A stretch of DNA of 64,000 nt from Alloactinosynnema sp. L-07. GTDB lineage: Bacteria > Actinomycetota > Actinomycetes > Mycobacteriales > Pseudonocardiaceae. Positions 43,334 to 54,617 of this stretch are shown piece after piece. The stretch's first letter is position 1, and the number at the start of each line of letters is the position of its first letter. A program made the translations under genes and the position numbers. The notes beneath the pieces were generated by a model. It searched no databases and was not told the DNA's origin. It saw only the letters and a list, made by a program, of their open reading frames with translations. Location: positions 124,001 to 188,000 of the forward strand of contig NZ_LN850107.1 of the NCBI RefSeq assembly GCF_900070365.1. Reading direction: 5' to 3'.

Positions 43334-43405
43334 ATGCACGGTTACCCGTCCGACAGGGACGACTACAAGGCGCTGCGCTCCCGATTCGCCGGTCCCCACC
43401 ACTAG
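43334..43405 (+). pseudogene. 23-codon remnant of csoR
   Basis: ATG at 43334 behind AAGGAGG encodes 23 residues beginning MHGYPSDRDDY and ending AGPHH, then TAG. The MHGY..D.DDY start resembles the N terminus of actinobacterial CsoR repressors, which continue into a LKRLRRIEGQ helix; here the sequence ends instead, 13 bases before copZ. It is either a deleted csoR or a retained leader peptide. The strong ribosome site suggests it is still translated. Confidence 0.55.
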
Positions 43406-43418
43406 TAGGAGTAATCGC

Positions 43419-43625
43419 ATGTCTCAGAACACCTACACCGTCACCGGAATGACCTGCGGGCACTGTGTCCAGTCCGTTCGCGACGAGGTCGGCCGCATCG
43501 ACGGTGTCACCGCCGTCAAGGTCGATCTGCCGACCGGCGCGGTCACTGTGGACAGTGCCCGCGCGCTGTCCGACGACGAGGTTCGCGCCGCGGTCGAGGA
43601 AGCCGGATATCAGCTGACCGCCTAG
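43419..43625 (+). CDS. copZ: copper chaperone CopZ
   Basis: A 68-residue HMA-domain chaperone with the Cu(I) site GMTCGHC (about residues 10-16) and the ferredoxin-like VKVDLPTGAVTV strand. It passes Cu(I) to the ATPase CopA encoded three genes on. TAGGAG lies ahead of ATG 43419. Confidence 0.95.
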   Translation: MSQNTYTVTGMTCGHCVQSVRDEVGRIDGVTAVKVDLPTGAVTVDSARALSDDEVRAAVEEAGYQLTA

Positions 43626-43651
43626 AACCCACGGTGGGGTAAGGACAAGAC

Positions 43652-44596
43652 ATGAATACAGCAGCGAAGCTCACCGCCTACGGTGCGGCGCTCGCCTTGG
43701 CCGCCGGTGGCGCCTGGGCGATCGGCACCGCTGTCGGCCCCCTGTCCGCCGACTCCGCGGCGCGGGCCGACGGACACGGCGGAGCCCACGGCGGCACCGT
43801 CGCGGAGAGCACGCCGAACGACCTGCCCAAGGGGCTGGCGTCGTCCAGGGGCGGATTCACCTTCACGCCCACCCACGCGACGCTGCCCTCTGGCTCGGCC
43901 CAGCAGTTCTCCTTCCGGATCACCAAGCCCGGGGGAGACGCGCTGACCGCATTCGACATCGCACACGACAAGCCACTGCACCTGATCGTCGTGCGACGTG
44001 ATACGTCCGGGTTCCAGCACGTGCACCCGACGATGGCGGCCGACGGCACGTGGTCGGTCCCGTTGAACCTGCGGCAGGCGGGCAGCTATCGCGCCTTCGC
44101 CGACTTCGCGCCGACCGGCGCTGAGCCGCTGACGCTCGGCGTCGACTTCGCCGTCCCCGGCGACAGCGTCCCGGTGGAGCACCCGGAATCCCGAGTGGCC
44201 ACAGTGGACGGATACGAGGTCCGGCTCACAGGTGACCTCGTGTCCGGGTCGTCGTCCAAAGTGGTCCTGTCGGTCACCAGGGACAGCAAGCCGGTCGGCG
44301 ACTTGCAGCCGTACCTCGGTGCGTACGGCCACTTGGTCGCGCTGCGCGGTGGAGACCTCGCGTATCTGCACGTGCATCCCGAGGGTGTGCCCGGGGACGG
44401 CAAGACCCGACCAGGTCCGAATGTGGTGTTCTTCGCCGAGGTCCCGAGCCCCGCCGTCTACCGGCTGTTCCTCGACTTCCAACACGATGGTGTCGTCCGC
44501 ACGGCCGAGTTCACGGTGTCCACCAACGAGACCACACCGTCCACAATGTCCACACCGTCCACATCGGCCTCGGCAGGCCACGGTGGCCACAACTGA
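43652..44596 (+). CDS. secreted copper-associated protein with YtkA-like domains
   Basis: A 314-residue protein with an N-terminal membrane/signal helix ([19 protein letters not shown]), a His-rich segment (DGHGGAHGG), two beta-sandwich repeats rich in His ([25 protein letters not shown]) and a Ser/Thr tail ending HGGHN. Actinobacterial copper operons often include this kind of extracytoplasmic copper-binding protein. It sits between copZ and copA in the same transcript. Confidence 0.75.
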   Translation: MNTAAKLTAYGAALALAAGGAWAIGTAVGPLSADSAARADGHGGAHGGTVAESTPNDLPKGLASSRGGFTFTPTHATLPSGSAQQFSFRITKPGGDALTAFDIAHDKPLHLIVVRRDTSGFQHVHPTMAADGTWSVPLNLRQAGSYRAFADFAPTGAEPLTLGVDFAVPGDSVPVEHPESRVATVDGYEVRLTGDLVSGSSSKVVLSVTRDSKPVGDLQPYLGAYGHLVALRGGDLAYLHVHPEGVPGDGKTRPGPNVVFFAEVPSPAVYRLFLDFQHDGVVRTAEFTVSTNETTPSTMSTPSTSASAGHGGHN

Positions 44597-44609
44597 GAGC
44601 GGAGGATTC

Positions 44610-46838
<2,229 letters not shown>

Positions 46839-46846
46839 CAACACGA

Positions 46847-46881
46847 ACGGCGCCCCCGACCGGATTGGCCGGGGGCGCCGT
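46847..46881 (+). terminator. terminator after copA
   Basis: A perfect 12-bp stem, ACGGCGCCCCCG (46847-46858) and CGGGGGCGCCGT (46870-46881), with an 11-nt loop, 8 bases after the copA stop. It also lies 3' of the convergent LVIVD gene and may serve both. Confidence 0.85.
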
Positions 46882-46940
46882 CGTGCGGACGAGAATCGCT
46901 GACGCGACCGGGATCGGACGCGCGTCGCGGCACGGCTCCG

Positions 46941-48317
46941 CTACGGGAGGCTGAACTCCTGTGTTTGCGGGTTGAGGTGGTCGAGTCTCATCGCACCGCC
47001 GGTCGTGTTACCGCTGAGGCGGAAGATGTTGACGCCTTCGGTGATGCTCGACTCGTAGATGAAGTTGTTGTACCAGTAGGAGGACCATGCGCCGCCGAGG
47101 TCGGGCGGGCTGATCGCGGGCGGGTCGGACCAGCCGACGGTTACCGGGCTGGCGGGGTTGGTGAACTCGGTGGCCCAGGTGCCTGCCTGGTAGTGCCCGC
47201 CCACGGCGACGTAGCGCCCGCTGCGCAACGGCACGATGTTGTAGTTGTGGACGGTGCAGTTCTCGGCGACGCCGTCCTGGCCTCTCGGCAGGACCCACTG
47301 GCCGAGTTTGGCTCCGGTTTGAGCGCTGTAGAAGAACAGGCTCTTGTCGACCGCGGGGTCAGTGGTCTGGCATTCCGGCTCGGCGCCACCACCGGGTTCC
47401 CACCCGGCGACGAGGATCTGGCCGTCCCAGCTGAACGAGGCCGAGTGCCAGCGGCCGTTTGTGCCTGCCTGTCCGACGCCGGGTTCGCTGACGACGAACA
47501 GGAACGCGGGGTCGGCCAAGCTGCCTCCGGGCAGCGCGTTGGCGCCGACGTCCCAGACGTTGATCGCGTCCGCGCTGGCGCAGGCCAGCAGGTTCACCTG
47601 TCCGAGGATGAGACCCGCGTCGTGGCAGCCGGTGCGCACGTTGGTGATCGGGCCGGTGAGAGGTTCACGGCGCAGCAGGTTCGCCCCGGCCGGATTGGCC
47701 AAGGGGACCTCGATGACGTCCATGAAGTCGCCAACGGGGTCGTCGTTGGCGCGGGTGCCGTCGACGCATCCCGCGCTGCTGGAGTTGTTGCTGTAGATGA
47801 TCAGCCGGTTGCCGTCGCGGGCGCCGGTGAGGGTGTGCGAGCCGCAGGGCAGCGACACCGCGGTGAGCAGTGCCGGGTTGACCGGGTTGCTGATGTCGAA
47901 GACGTGGACGCCTTCCCAGCCCGCGGGGACCGTCTGGCCGTCACAGGTGCGGGCGACGGCCTTCTTCGAGTTCCATGAGCGGACAAGAATGTTCTCCCAC
48001 ACGAAGATGTCGCCCTGATCGCCGTTGCAGCGCTGGTGGGAGATCTCCAGTGGATTGTCCGGGTCCGAGATGTCGATGACGCGGAAGCCGTCGTAGTTTC
48101 CGCTGAAGGCGAGGTTTCCCCAGAACGCGAGGTCGGAGTTGATGTGCCGGACCCCGTCTGGTTCGCCGAGGAATGTGGCGGGGTGCGGACTGTGGCCTTT
48201 GGCGTGCATGTTCTGGGTGTGCGGGTTCGTCGCGTGGTCGGCGGTCGCGATGGCCGGGGCGATCAGGACGCCCGCGGCGACGAGTGCGCCGAAGATGAGT
48301 TTGGTGTGCCGTGACAT
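46941..48317 (-). CDS. secreted LVIVD-repeat protein, copy 1
   Basis: A 458-residue secreted protein: signal peptide (LIFGALVAAGVLIAPAIATA), then LVIVD-type beta-propeller blades (FSGNYDGFRVIDISDPDNPL; EGVHVFDISNPVNPAL; DAINVWDVG) and a shared tail ending PQTQEFSLP. AAGGAGGATGTCGC precedes ATG 48317. LVIVD proteins are extracellular propellers of unknown role. It is a paralogue of the gene at 48397 with the same closing SSYWYNNFIYESSI and NPQTQE motifs. Confidence 0.82.
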   Translation of the reverse strand: MSRHTKLIFGALVAAGVLIAPAIATADHATNPHTQNMHAKGHSPHPATFLGEPDGVRHINSDLAFWGNLAFSGNYDGFRVIDISDPDNPLEISHQRCNGDQGDIFVWENILVRSWNSKKAVARTCDGQTVPAGWEGVHVFDISNPVNPALLTAVSLPCGSHTLTGARDGNRLIIYSNNSSSAGCVDGTRANDDPVGDFMDVIEVPLANPAGANLLRREPLTGPITNVRTGCHDAGLILGQVNLLACASADAINVWDVGANALPGGSLADPAFLFVVSEPGVGQAGTNGRWHSASFSWDGQILVAGWEPGGGAEPECQTTDPAVDKSLFFYSAQTGAKLGQWVLPRGQDGVAENCTVHNYNIVPLRSGRYVAVGGHYQAGTWATEFTNPASPVTVGWSDPPAISPPDLGGAWSSYWYNNFIYESSITEGVNIFRLSGNTTGGAMRLDHLNPQTQEFSLP

Positions 48318-48396
48318 GCGACATCCTCCTTGGGTGTGGTGAGGTCGTCACGGAGTGGGTGGCCGGGTGAGGAATCGACCCGGCCACCGGCGTCGA

Positions 48397-49773
48397 CTAC
48401 GGGAACATTCGTTCCTGCGTCTGTGGGTTGTTTCGCTGCAGCAAGGCTGCCCCTGCGACCGCGGAATGGTTGATCGCGAAGACATCCACGCCGCGAAGGA
48501 TGTCGTTGCCATAGATGAATCCGTTGTGCCAGTACGACGACCAGGTGTTCGCGGCGATAGGGTCGCCCGGCCGGTAGAACCCGAGCTCGACGGGGTTGGC
48601 CGGATCGGTGAGATCGGCGACTGTCGTCCCACCGGTGTACGCGGCTGAGACCAGGATGTCGCGGTCGACACCAGGCACATAGCTGAAGTTGTGCATCGTG
48701 CACACACCTGGTTCCACCCGCGGAATCTTGTAGTGGCCGAGCTCGGACGCGGTCGCCACGTCGTACGTCCACACCGCGCCGGTCGTCGACTGATCCACGG
48801 CCCGGCACCGCGCGAGCGCGCCGCCGCCTGCTTCGTCACCGAAGGTGACCCGCCGTCCGTCCCAGGTGAACTGAGCCGAGTGCCAGGCTTTGACCTGGGG
48901 TGTTGTGATGGTGTGCAGGACCTTGGGATGCGCGCGGTCGCTGATGTCCCAGATCTGCCCGACGCTCAGACACGCCGCTGCGGCCAGGTTCAACGGCTTG
49001 AACACGGTGATGTCGTGGCATCCAGTCGTGTTCTGCAGCACCGGCGCGGAGAACTCCAGTCGCGTGTGGTCGAACACCGGGACACCCGTCGTCTCCGGTG
49101 TCGAGACCACTTTGGCCTTCTCCGGGTTGTTCAACGCCACGTGGATCACCGAGATCTTGCCGTGGAACTGCTGGCAGTGCGGGCCGACAGAGGTCGTCGT
49201 CACCGCGTAGGAGGAGACATAGATGAACAGGCTGCCTTTGCCTGCCGGTGACAGGGTGTGGGTGTGAGAACCACAATCGGTCCGTACTGAAGCGATGTGT
49301 TTGATGTCGGCGGGGTTGCGCACGTCGAAGATCCGCACGCCCTCCCACGCGGTCGGGTTCGCCGCGGTCGTGTTGGCGCTGTCGCACTCGGGTTTGGTCT
49401 GCGGAGTGTCGACCGATGAGAACAGCAGTCCGTTGTAGATCGAAACATCGCCCTGGCCACCGTTGCACGGCTTGAACGCGACCTGACTGGCCGCGCCCGG
49501 GTTGGAGATGTCGATCACGCGGAAGCCGGAGAAAGCGCCCGCGTAGGCGTAGTTGCCTTCGAACGCCAGGTCGGACTGAGTCGCGCCGTCGACCTTGGGT
49601 AAGTTCTTGAGTAAAGCCATGTTTGCGCTATGCAGATCGGGTCCGCCGCCCCCGGTGGGCGGGTGTGTCCCGCCATCGTGGTCCGGGTCGTGGGCGTAGG
49701 CAGTCGCCTGCGCCGATACCAACGCGGCGGAGGCGAGAACGGTGACGCAGGTAAGCCGCCATGTTCGTCTCAC
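48397..49773 (-). CDS. secreted LVIVD-repeat protein, copy 2
   Basis: A 458-residue paralogue of copy 1: signal peptide (LTCVTVLASAALVSAQATAYA), blades FAGAFSGFRVIDISNPGAA-like, EGVRIFDVRNPADIKH and GQIWDISDRAHPKVL, ending PQTQERMFP. GTG start at 49773 behind GGAGGAG; the longer in-frame reading to 50304 runs into the neighbour and is not real. Both copies are the same length, so a tandem duplication is likely. Confidence 0.82.
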   Translation of the reverse strand: MRRTWRLTCVTVLASAALVSAQATAYAHDPDHDGGTHPPTGGGGPDLHSANMALLKNLPKVDGATQSDLAFEGNYAYAGAFSGFRVIDISNPGAASQVAFKPCNGGQGDVSIYNGLLFSSVDTPQTKPECDSANTTAANPTAWEGVRIFDVRNPADIKHIASVRTDCGSHTHTLSPAGKGSLFIYVSSYAVTTTSVGPHCQQFHGKISVIHVALNNPEKAKVVSTPETTGVPVFDHTRLEFSAPVLQNTTGCHDITVFKPLNLAAAACLSVGQIWDISDRAHPKVLHTITTPQVKAWHSAQFTWDGRRVTFGDEAGGGALARCRAVDQSTTGAVWTYDVATASELGHYKIPRVEPGVCTMHNFSYVPGVDRDILVSAAYTGGTTVADLTDPANPVELGFYRPGDPIAANTWSSYWHNGFIYGNDILRGVDVFAINHSAVAGAALLQRNNPQTQERMFP

Positions 49774-49820
49774 GGCAGCTCCTCCTCTCGGGTTTGCGAG
49801 CAGTGAACTCGGGCAGGCGA

Positions 49821-49845
49821 CGCCCCCGGCTGTTTGTCGGGGGCG
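49821..49845 (-). terminator. terminator after LVIVD protein 3
   Basis: CGCCCCCG (49821-49828) pairs with CGGGGGCG (49838-49845) around a 9-nt loop. It lies just past the stop of the minus-strand gene at 49863 and before the start of copy 2, so copy 2 probably has its own promoter or read-through. Confidence 0.6.
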
Positions 49846-49862
49846 CCACTGGCGGGCCCGAC

Positions 49863-51779
49863 TCAGCCGGTGAAGCGGAAGATGTAGAGGCCGAAGTCCC
49901 GGTCGCTGCCGAGGATGTACTTCTGGCCGGTCTCGTCCTTCCAGACCTCCACGCCCCAGAAGTTGTTGCCTCCCTGATCGATGAAGGCGCCGACTTCCTG
50001 GATACCTGTCTTTCCGTACTTCACCACGCGGAATCCGGCCGCGTAGTAGGAGATGTAGGCGATCTCGCTGTTGTCGGGGTCCATCGCGACCTCGTGCACC
50101 GAGAGATCGCCGAACCCGATGGCGTAAGCCGGGTCCTGCGCCTCGGGGACGCTGTAGGTGTCGATCTGGGTGATCGAACCCGGGACGCCGACCTTGGGTG
50201 AGATCTCGGTGCCGAACAGCCTGACGTAGCCCCACCCGTCGAACACCGCGCGGATGGTCGTGGTCGCGCTCGGGCTGCCCGCGGCCGGGCTCGGCGTGGT
50301 GCACGCGTTCGCCTCGGTCACGCCCGCGATGCCGAGCAGTTGGAGCCCGCGGAGCCGGTTGACGAACACATAGGGGATGCCGCCGCTCGCGAGCATTGTC
50401 ACGCCCGCCAGGCAGTCGGCGCGAACGTTCTGGAACACGATCCCAGCCGTGTAGCCCGCGGCGGTGATGTTGTTCAGTTTGGCCTGGAAGGTGCAGGTGC
50501 CGCGTTCGACGAGCGCGGTCCCGCTCCCGGCCGGGAGCGCCGCGCAGGCGTTGCCGACGTAGGTCGTCGGCCCGCTGATCTCGGTGTCCTGGTCGATCGG
50601 CGGGGTGTCACTGGCCTGCGTGGCGATGTAGGACGTGCCCGCGTACGGGCCGGAGTCGATCGTCGCGATCACCCGGAACGGGTTGAAGTCCTCGTCGGTG
50701 CCGAGCAGGAACTTCTTGTTCGGCGACAGCTCGGACTGATGGGAGTTGCCCTCCGGCGAGATCGAGTGCCCGCGGGCCAGCCGCTGCTCGTCCAGGGCGG
50801 CGTAGTCGGACTCGGCGATCAGGGTGACCTTGCCCGGACCCGGATCGGTGACGTCGAGCAGGACGTAGCCGCCGTCCCAGTAGTTCATGTTCATCACGTA
50901 CCGCTGACCGATCTTGGTGATCATCATGTCGTGGCTGAACACCGAGGTCAGGTTCGTCGGGGTCGCTTGGTCGACGCCGAACAGCACGTCAAGGTCGAGC
51001 GTGTCGTTGACCATCACCGGGTGGAACGGGTCGGTGATGTCCATGATGTCGACATCGGCCTGCTCCTCGTCATCGACGAGCACGACGTAGGTCTTCCCGT
51101 CGAAGTTGTTCGTCCACATGCGCATGCTGTGGGTCTGGTTCGGCGCCGGGTCGAGGCCACCGCCGGGGTTGGTGAAGTCACCGGTGTGCAGCGCCACTGG
51201 CTGCGGGTGCCGCGGGTCGGTGACGTCCCACAGCGAGATGCCGCCCGAGTTCGGCGGCGCGGGCGCGGCACCGGGGCAGGTCTCGTTCTGGTGGGCCAGC
51301 AGGTCGCCGGAGAAGTACGCGTTGTCCACGTGCATGACCTGGATGCCCTCGCCCGCGTACGAGCCCGCGCTGGTGGGGATGAACGCGTCGAGGACCTCCG
51401 CCGGGTGGGCCGGATCGGAGATGTCCACGACGTGCACGCCGGTCTGCCCGCACGTCGGCTCGCGGAACGCGTTGAGATAGGCGTAGTCACCGAAGGCGGT
51501 GACGTCGGCGACCCGGCCGGTGTTGCCGGTGCCCGCCGGGTTCGTCACCTCGGCCCTACCCACCAAGGTGACGTTGTTGTTGACCGGCGGCAGGTGACCT
51601 TCGGTGCCGTCGTGCTGCTTGTACATCCCGTCGGCGACGCCTTCGCCGGGAAAGTCCTCACGGCCGCCGCTGCCAGGATGGTCCGGGTGGGCTTGGGACA
51701 CACCGGTCACCATCACACCGACGACCAGGGTGAGGGAGCTGAGTAGGGCTGTTCGACGCAGTCGACGTTGACCACGCAT
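49863..51779 (-). CDS. secreted LVIVD-repeat protein with PA domain, copy 3
   Basis: A 638-residue secreted protein: signal peptide (LLSSLTLVVGVMVTGVSQA), LVIVD blades (TGVHVVDISDPAHPAEVL; GGISLWDVTDPRHPQPV; GGYVLLDVTDPGPG; AGFRVVKYG), and a protease-associated domain inserted at about 390-490 (ALVERGTCTFQAKLNNITAAG, GIPYVFVNRLRG). ATG 51779 has GGGAGG 6 bases upstream; the longer reading to 51890 is rejected. Divergent from the BlaI gene; the 187-bp gap holds a palindrome. Confidence 0.83.
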   Translation of the reverse strand: MRGQRRLRRTALLSSLTLVVGVMVTGVSQAHPDHPGSGGREDFPGEGVADGMYKQHDGTEGHLPPVNNNVTLVGRAEVTNPAGTGNTGRVADVTAFGDYAYLNAFREPTCGQTGVHVVDISDPAHPAEVLDAFIPTSAGSYAGEGIQVMHVDNAYFSGDLLAHQNETCPGAAPAPPNSGGISLWDVTDPRHPQPVALHTGDFTNPGGGLDPAPNQTHSMRMWTNNFDGKTYVVLVDDEEQADVDIMDITDPFHPVMVNDTLDLDVLFGVDQATPTNLTSVFSHDMMITKIGQRYVMNMNYWDGGYVLLDVTDPGPGKVTLIAESDYAALDEQRLARGHSISPEGNSHQSELSPNKKFLLGTDEDFNPFRVIATIDSGPYAGTSYIATQASDTPPIDQDTEISGPTTYVGNACAALPAGSGTALVERGTCTFQAKLNNITAAGYTAGIVFQNVRADCLAGVTMLASGGIPYVFVNRLRGLQLLGIAGVTEANACTTPSPAAGSPSATTTIRAVFDGWGYVRLFGTEISPKVGVPGSITQIDTYSVPEAQDPAYAIGFGDLSVHEVAMDPDNSEIAYISYYAAGFRVVKYGKTGIQEVGAFIDQGGNNFWGVEVWKDETGQKYILGSDRDFGLYIFRFTG

Positions 51780-51923
51780 GTTCGCCTCCCGGGGTGCGCA
51801 GTTCCCCCGACTCGGCGAAACTATGCCTCGGTCGAACGTCGTGCAAGGGTCGCAGGACACGGCTCGACGAAAGTCCCCGAAATGGCCCATCCGGCCTCAC
51901 TGGAAGGAACTTCTCCGGGATGC

Positions 51924-51940
51924 TCCAGTACAGTCGTGGA
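51924..51940. promoter_or_regulatory. candidate BlaI operator in the LVIVD/blaI divergent region
   Basis: TCCAGTACAGTCGTGGA is an interrupted palindrome (TCCA..AC.GT..TGGA) centred 34 bases before the blaI ATG. Spacing and AC-GT core suit the dimeric BlaI/MecI repressor. The match to the family consensus is moderate. Confidence 0.4.
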
Positions 51941-51966
51941 ATCTCCTGTCGAGAGGTGGGCAGACG

Positions 51967-52329
51967 ATGCACGGGCTGGGCGACCTGGAGTCTTCGGTCA
52001 TGAGTGTCCTGTGGGACTCAGAGGACAGTCTCTGTGTCCGCGACGTGTTGGAACGTCTGGACACCGGCAAGGACCTGGCCTACACGACCGTCATGACGGT
52101 CCTGGACAACCTCCATCGCAAGACCTGGGTCGAACGTGAACGGGTCGGTCGCGCGTTCTACTACTGTCCTTCGTACACCCGGGCGGAGTTCGCCGCCCAG
52201 TCGCTTCGCCACGTGCTGGAGGCCTCCGGTGACCCGGAGGCGGTGCTCCTGCACTTCGCGCGGTCGGCCACCGCGGAGGAGACCGAGGTGCTGCGCAAGG
52301 GGTTGCGCAGGAGGTCGAACAAGCGATGA
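51967..52329 (+). CDS. BlaI/MecI-family transcriptional repressor
   Basis: A 120-residue winged helix repressor: MHGLGDLESSVMSVLWDSED start, recognition region KDLAYTTVMTVLDNLHRKTWVERER and a C-terminal dimer helix. ATG 51967 follows GAGAGG; the upstream in-frame ATG at 51778 would add 63 non-conserved residues. Its stop overlaps the M56 peptidase gene (ATGA). BlaI repressors are released by cleavage triggered by the cognate M56 protein. Confidence 0.9.
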   Translation: MHGLGDLESSVMSVLWDSEDSLCVRDVLERLDTGKDLAYTTVMTVLDNLHRKTWVERERVGRAFYYCPSYTRAEFAAQSLRHVLEASGDPEAVLLHFARSATAEETEVLRKGLRRRSNKR

Positions 52330-53255
52330 CGTTCACGGTCGCGATGCTGCTCGGCGCGGCCGTCGTGGCCATGCTGGGGCCGCGCTGGCTGAGCGGGCTG
52401 GCCCGCCGCGGGGTTGATCCGCTGGTGTTGTTCACCGCGTGGATCGCCTCGATCGTGAGCGCGGTCCTGATGTCCACCAGCGCCGTCGTCGTGTTGATGG
52501 TTCCCGACCACAACCCGGTCGGCGATTCGTTCACCTTCCTGCTCCACGGCGTTACGTCGGTGGCACACGGCCTCAACCCGCACGCCGAGGAACTCATCGG
52601 CCTCGTCGGTACGGTCCTCATTGCCTGCCTGACGGTCCGTGCCGCGGTGCTCGCGATCCGGTCGGCGATCCGCCGCCGCCGGGCCAACCGCCGCTACCTG
52701 GCCGAACTCGGGGTCAGCGCGCGAACCGCCGACGGGGTCCTGTGGTTGGACCACGAGAGTCCGCTTGCCTTCAGCATCGCGGGCCCGCCGGGCGTCATCA
52801 TCGCCACAAATGGTCTCAACAGGACGATGAGTCCGGCCGAGGTCGCCGCGGTCCTGGCCCACGAACGCGCTCATCTGCGCGGCAGACACCACCTCCTGGT
52901 CGCCCTCGCCGACGCCGTCGCCGACGCCCTGCCGCTGGTGCCGCTCGCCCAGCGAGCACCCCGGGAGTTCCGCGTATTGGCCGAGCTCAGCGCCGACACC
53001 CAAGCCGTGCGGTTGCACGGTCGCGCCGCACTTCGCGCCGCGCTCATGGCCGTCGCGAGCGGACCGACGCCGATGGGCAGTCTCGGCGTGACCGGCGGCG
53101 AGATCACCCACCGGTTGCGTCGCCTGGAGCACGCCACCGGGACCGGGCCCCTGGGCAAGACAGTCGGTTGCGTGACCGCACTCCTCACGGCGTTCACGAC
53201 ACCGGTCGTGGTCGCGCTCGCGGTGCTCCAAGTCGCCGTGCTCACCGGGTGCTGA
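52326..53255 (+). CDS. M56-family membrane peptidase (BlaR1-like)
   Basis: A 309-residue integral membrane metalloprotease: three hydrophobic helices in the first 115 residues, zinc motif HERAHLRGRHH (about 179-189), Glu ligand in the following helix LAELSADTQAV, and a final helix near 281-305. There is no extracellular penicillin-binding domain, so the signal sensed is unknown. Coupled to blaI. Its target probably includes BlaI. Confidence 0.88.
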   Translation: MTFTVAMLLGAAVVAMLGPRWLSGLARRGVDPLVLFTAWIASIVSAVLMSTSAVVVLMVPDHNPVGDSFTFLLHGVTSVAHGLNPHAEELIGLVGTVLIACLTVRAAVLAIRSAIRRRRANRRYLAELGVSARTADGVLWLDHESPLAFSIAGPPGVIIATNGLNRTMSPAEVAAVLAHERAHLRGRHHLLVALADAVADALPLVPLAQRAPREFRVLAELSADTQAVRLHGRAALRAALMAVASGPTPMGSLGVTGGEITHRLRRLEHATGTGPLGKTVGCVTALLTAFTTPVVVALAVLQVAVLTGC

Positions 53256-53679
53256 CGCGACCCACCTACGACTCCGGTTAGTACGATTGTAGTTAGTAGA
53301 TATGGCCGCTGACCTGCGAAATTCATCTACTAAATTTGATAGTACGAACGCTCGTAGTATTTTGATGGCGCCGTATTGTCAGGCCTGAGTACCCGGATGA
53401 GTGCGGGTAGTGCGATGGCGACGCGGTGCGCTCGTCTGGCGACAAGCTCTTGAATCTGGCGGAGTGCCTGCGGCGGATCGCGTCCGCTACCTGGTCGCGG
53501 ACTCCTTCCCCGAGGGGAGTCCAAGGTGATCGGCAAGGGTTCCCTGAGTGCAAGCCCCGATCTGATCTGAGGTTCCCCCTCGGGCTGCGGCGCAGCCGCC
53601 GCCCGGCCAGGCCAATTCCCGGGTATGAACCGGGCGATCCGCCTGCGGCACAGGCATCGAAGGCTTGCGAGTACGAACG
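53256..53679. other. gene-free stretch with AT-rich palindromic segment
   Basis: The first 110 bases are unusually AT-rich and repeat TAGTA/TACGA words: TAGTACGATTGTAGTTAGTA near 53278-53298, and TACGAACGCTCGTA (53343-53356, arms TACGA/TCGTA). These resemble BlaI-type sites. Two hairpins follow (GGACTCC/GGAGTCC at 53499-53522; GGCTGCG/CGCAGCC at 53583-53597), likely terminators for the M56 and MarR transcripts. No gene is supported. Confidence 0.5.
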
Positions 53680-54120
53680 CTATGGAAGCGTCTCCACGGA
53701 CGTCAGCAGACCTGGCATCTCGGCCAGGGCGCGGCGCAGTGTGGCCATCCGGCGCGGTCCCAGCCCGGCTTGCCAGCGGTCCTCAACGTCGACAATGGCG
53801 GCCGCCGCGACTTGCACCGCTTCCCAGCCCCGGGGGGTGAGACGCACGATCTTGGCTCGGCCGTCGCGGGGGTCGGGTGCTCGTTGTACGTAGCCCCTGG
53901 CCTCGAGGTAGTCGACAAGTTCGGCCATCGCGCCCTTGGTGATACGGGCTTGCTCGGCCATGGCGGTGAGTCGGTTGCCGTCCTGACCGATCGTCTCAAA
54001 CACCTTGCCGTGGGCCGGGCGGATGTCGGCGAAGCCTGCGGCGTCGAGCTGGCGGTGCAGCTCGGCCTCCAGTGCCCGATAGGCATCGTCGAGCAGGGTC
54101 GAGATGTCTGGTTCTGTCAC
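53680..54120 (-). CDS. MarR-family transcriptional regulator
   Basis: A 146-residue winged-helix regulator: recognition helix RITKGAMAELVDYLEARGYV and wing APDPRDGRAKIVRLTPRGWE. ATG 54120 overlaps the cupin stop (ATGA). It probably controls its own operon through the palindromes at 54618-54659. The ligand is unknown; the co-transcribed cupin may act on the same compound. Confidence 0.9.
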   Translation of the reverse strand: MTEPDISTLLDDAYRALEAELHRQLDAAGFADIRPAHGKVFETIGQDGNRLTAMAEQARITKGAMAELVDYLEARGYVQRAPDPRDGRAKIVRLTPRGWEAVQVAAAAIVDVEDRWQAGLGPRRMATLRRALAEMPGLLTSVETLP

Positions 54121-54605
54121 GAGAGCGGCGGTCCCACGATCTCGTAGCGGTACCGCGACTGCATCTCCGCCATCTGTTCGGCATCAGGTGGCCCGTCGGG
54201 TAGCGGCCCGAACGTCATGGCCTCAGCCGGTGCGCCCATCTCCCGGAACTCGTTCTCGGCACCGCCGGGCACCATCAGGCACAACACGCGGGCGGTCTCG
54301 GTCTGGCAGCGGAACCCGTGCGATACCTCGCGCGGCCCCCAGACGAACGTGCCGGGCGGGGCGTCGATCAGCTCCTCGCCGAGGAGGTAGGTCAGGTGGC
54401 CGTCGAGCACGTAGAAGGCCTCGTCCTCGCCGTGATGCACGTGCACCGGCGGCTCACCGCCCTGGTACATGCGGATCTCGGTCACCGACAGCTGCCCGCT
54501 GGTGTCCGCGGCGTCGGCGAGGAACGAGAACACGTGGCCGAAATACCACGTGGAGTTTGCTTTCGCGGCCGCTCGGGCGTAGGGCCGAGATGTGGTCGTG
54601 GTCAT
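54117..54605 (-). CDS. cupin-domain protein
   Basis: A 162-residue single cupin: metal-binding HVHHGEDEAFYVLDGHLTYLL and PGTFVWGPREVSHGFRCQ. ATG 54605 has GGAGGG correctly spaced; the upstream TTG (54617) is unlikely. Role unknown: possible dioxygenase or sensor partner of MarR. Confidence 0.85.
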   Translation of the reverse strand: MTTTTSRPYARAAAKANSTWYFGHVFSFLADAADTSGQLSVTEIRMYQGGEPPVHVHHGEDEAFYVLDGHLTYLLGEELIDAPPGTFVWGPREVSHGFRCQTETARVLCLMVPGGAENEFREMGAPAEAMTFGPLPDGPPDAEQMAEMQSRYRYEIVGPPLS

Positions 54606-54617
54606 GCTTCCCTCCAA

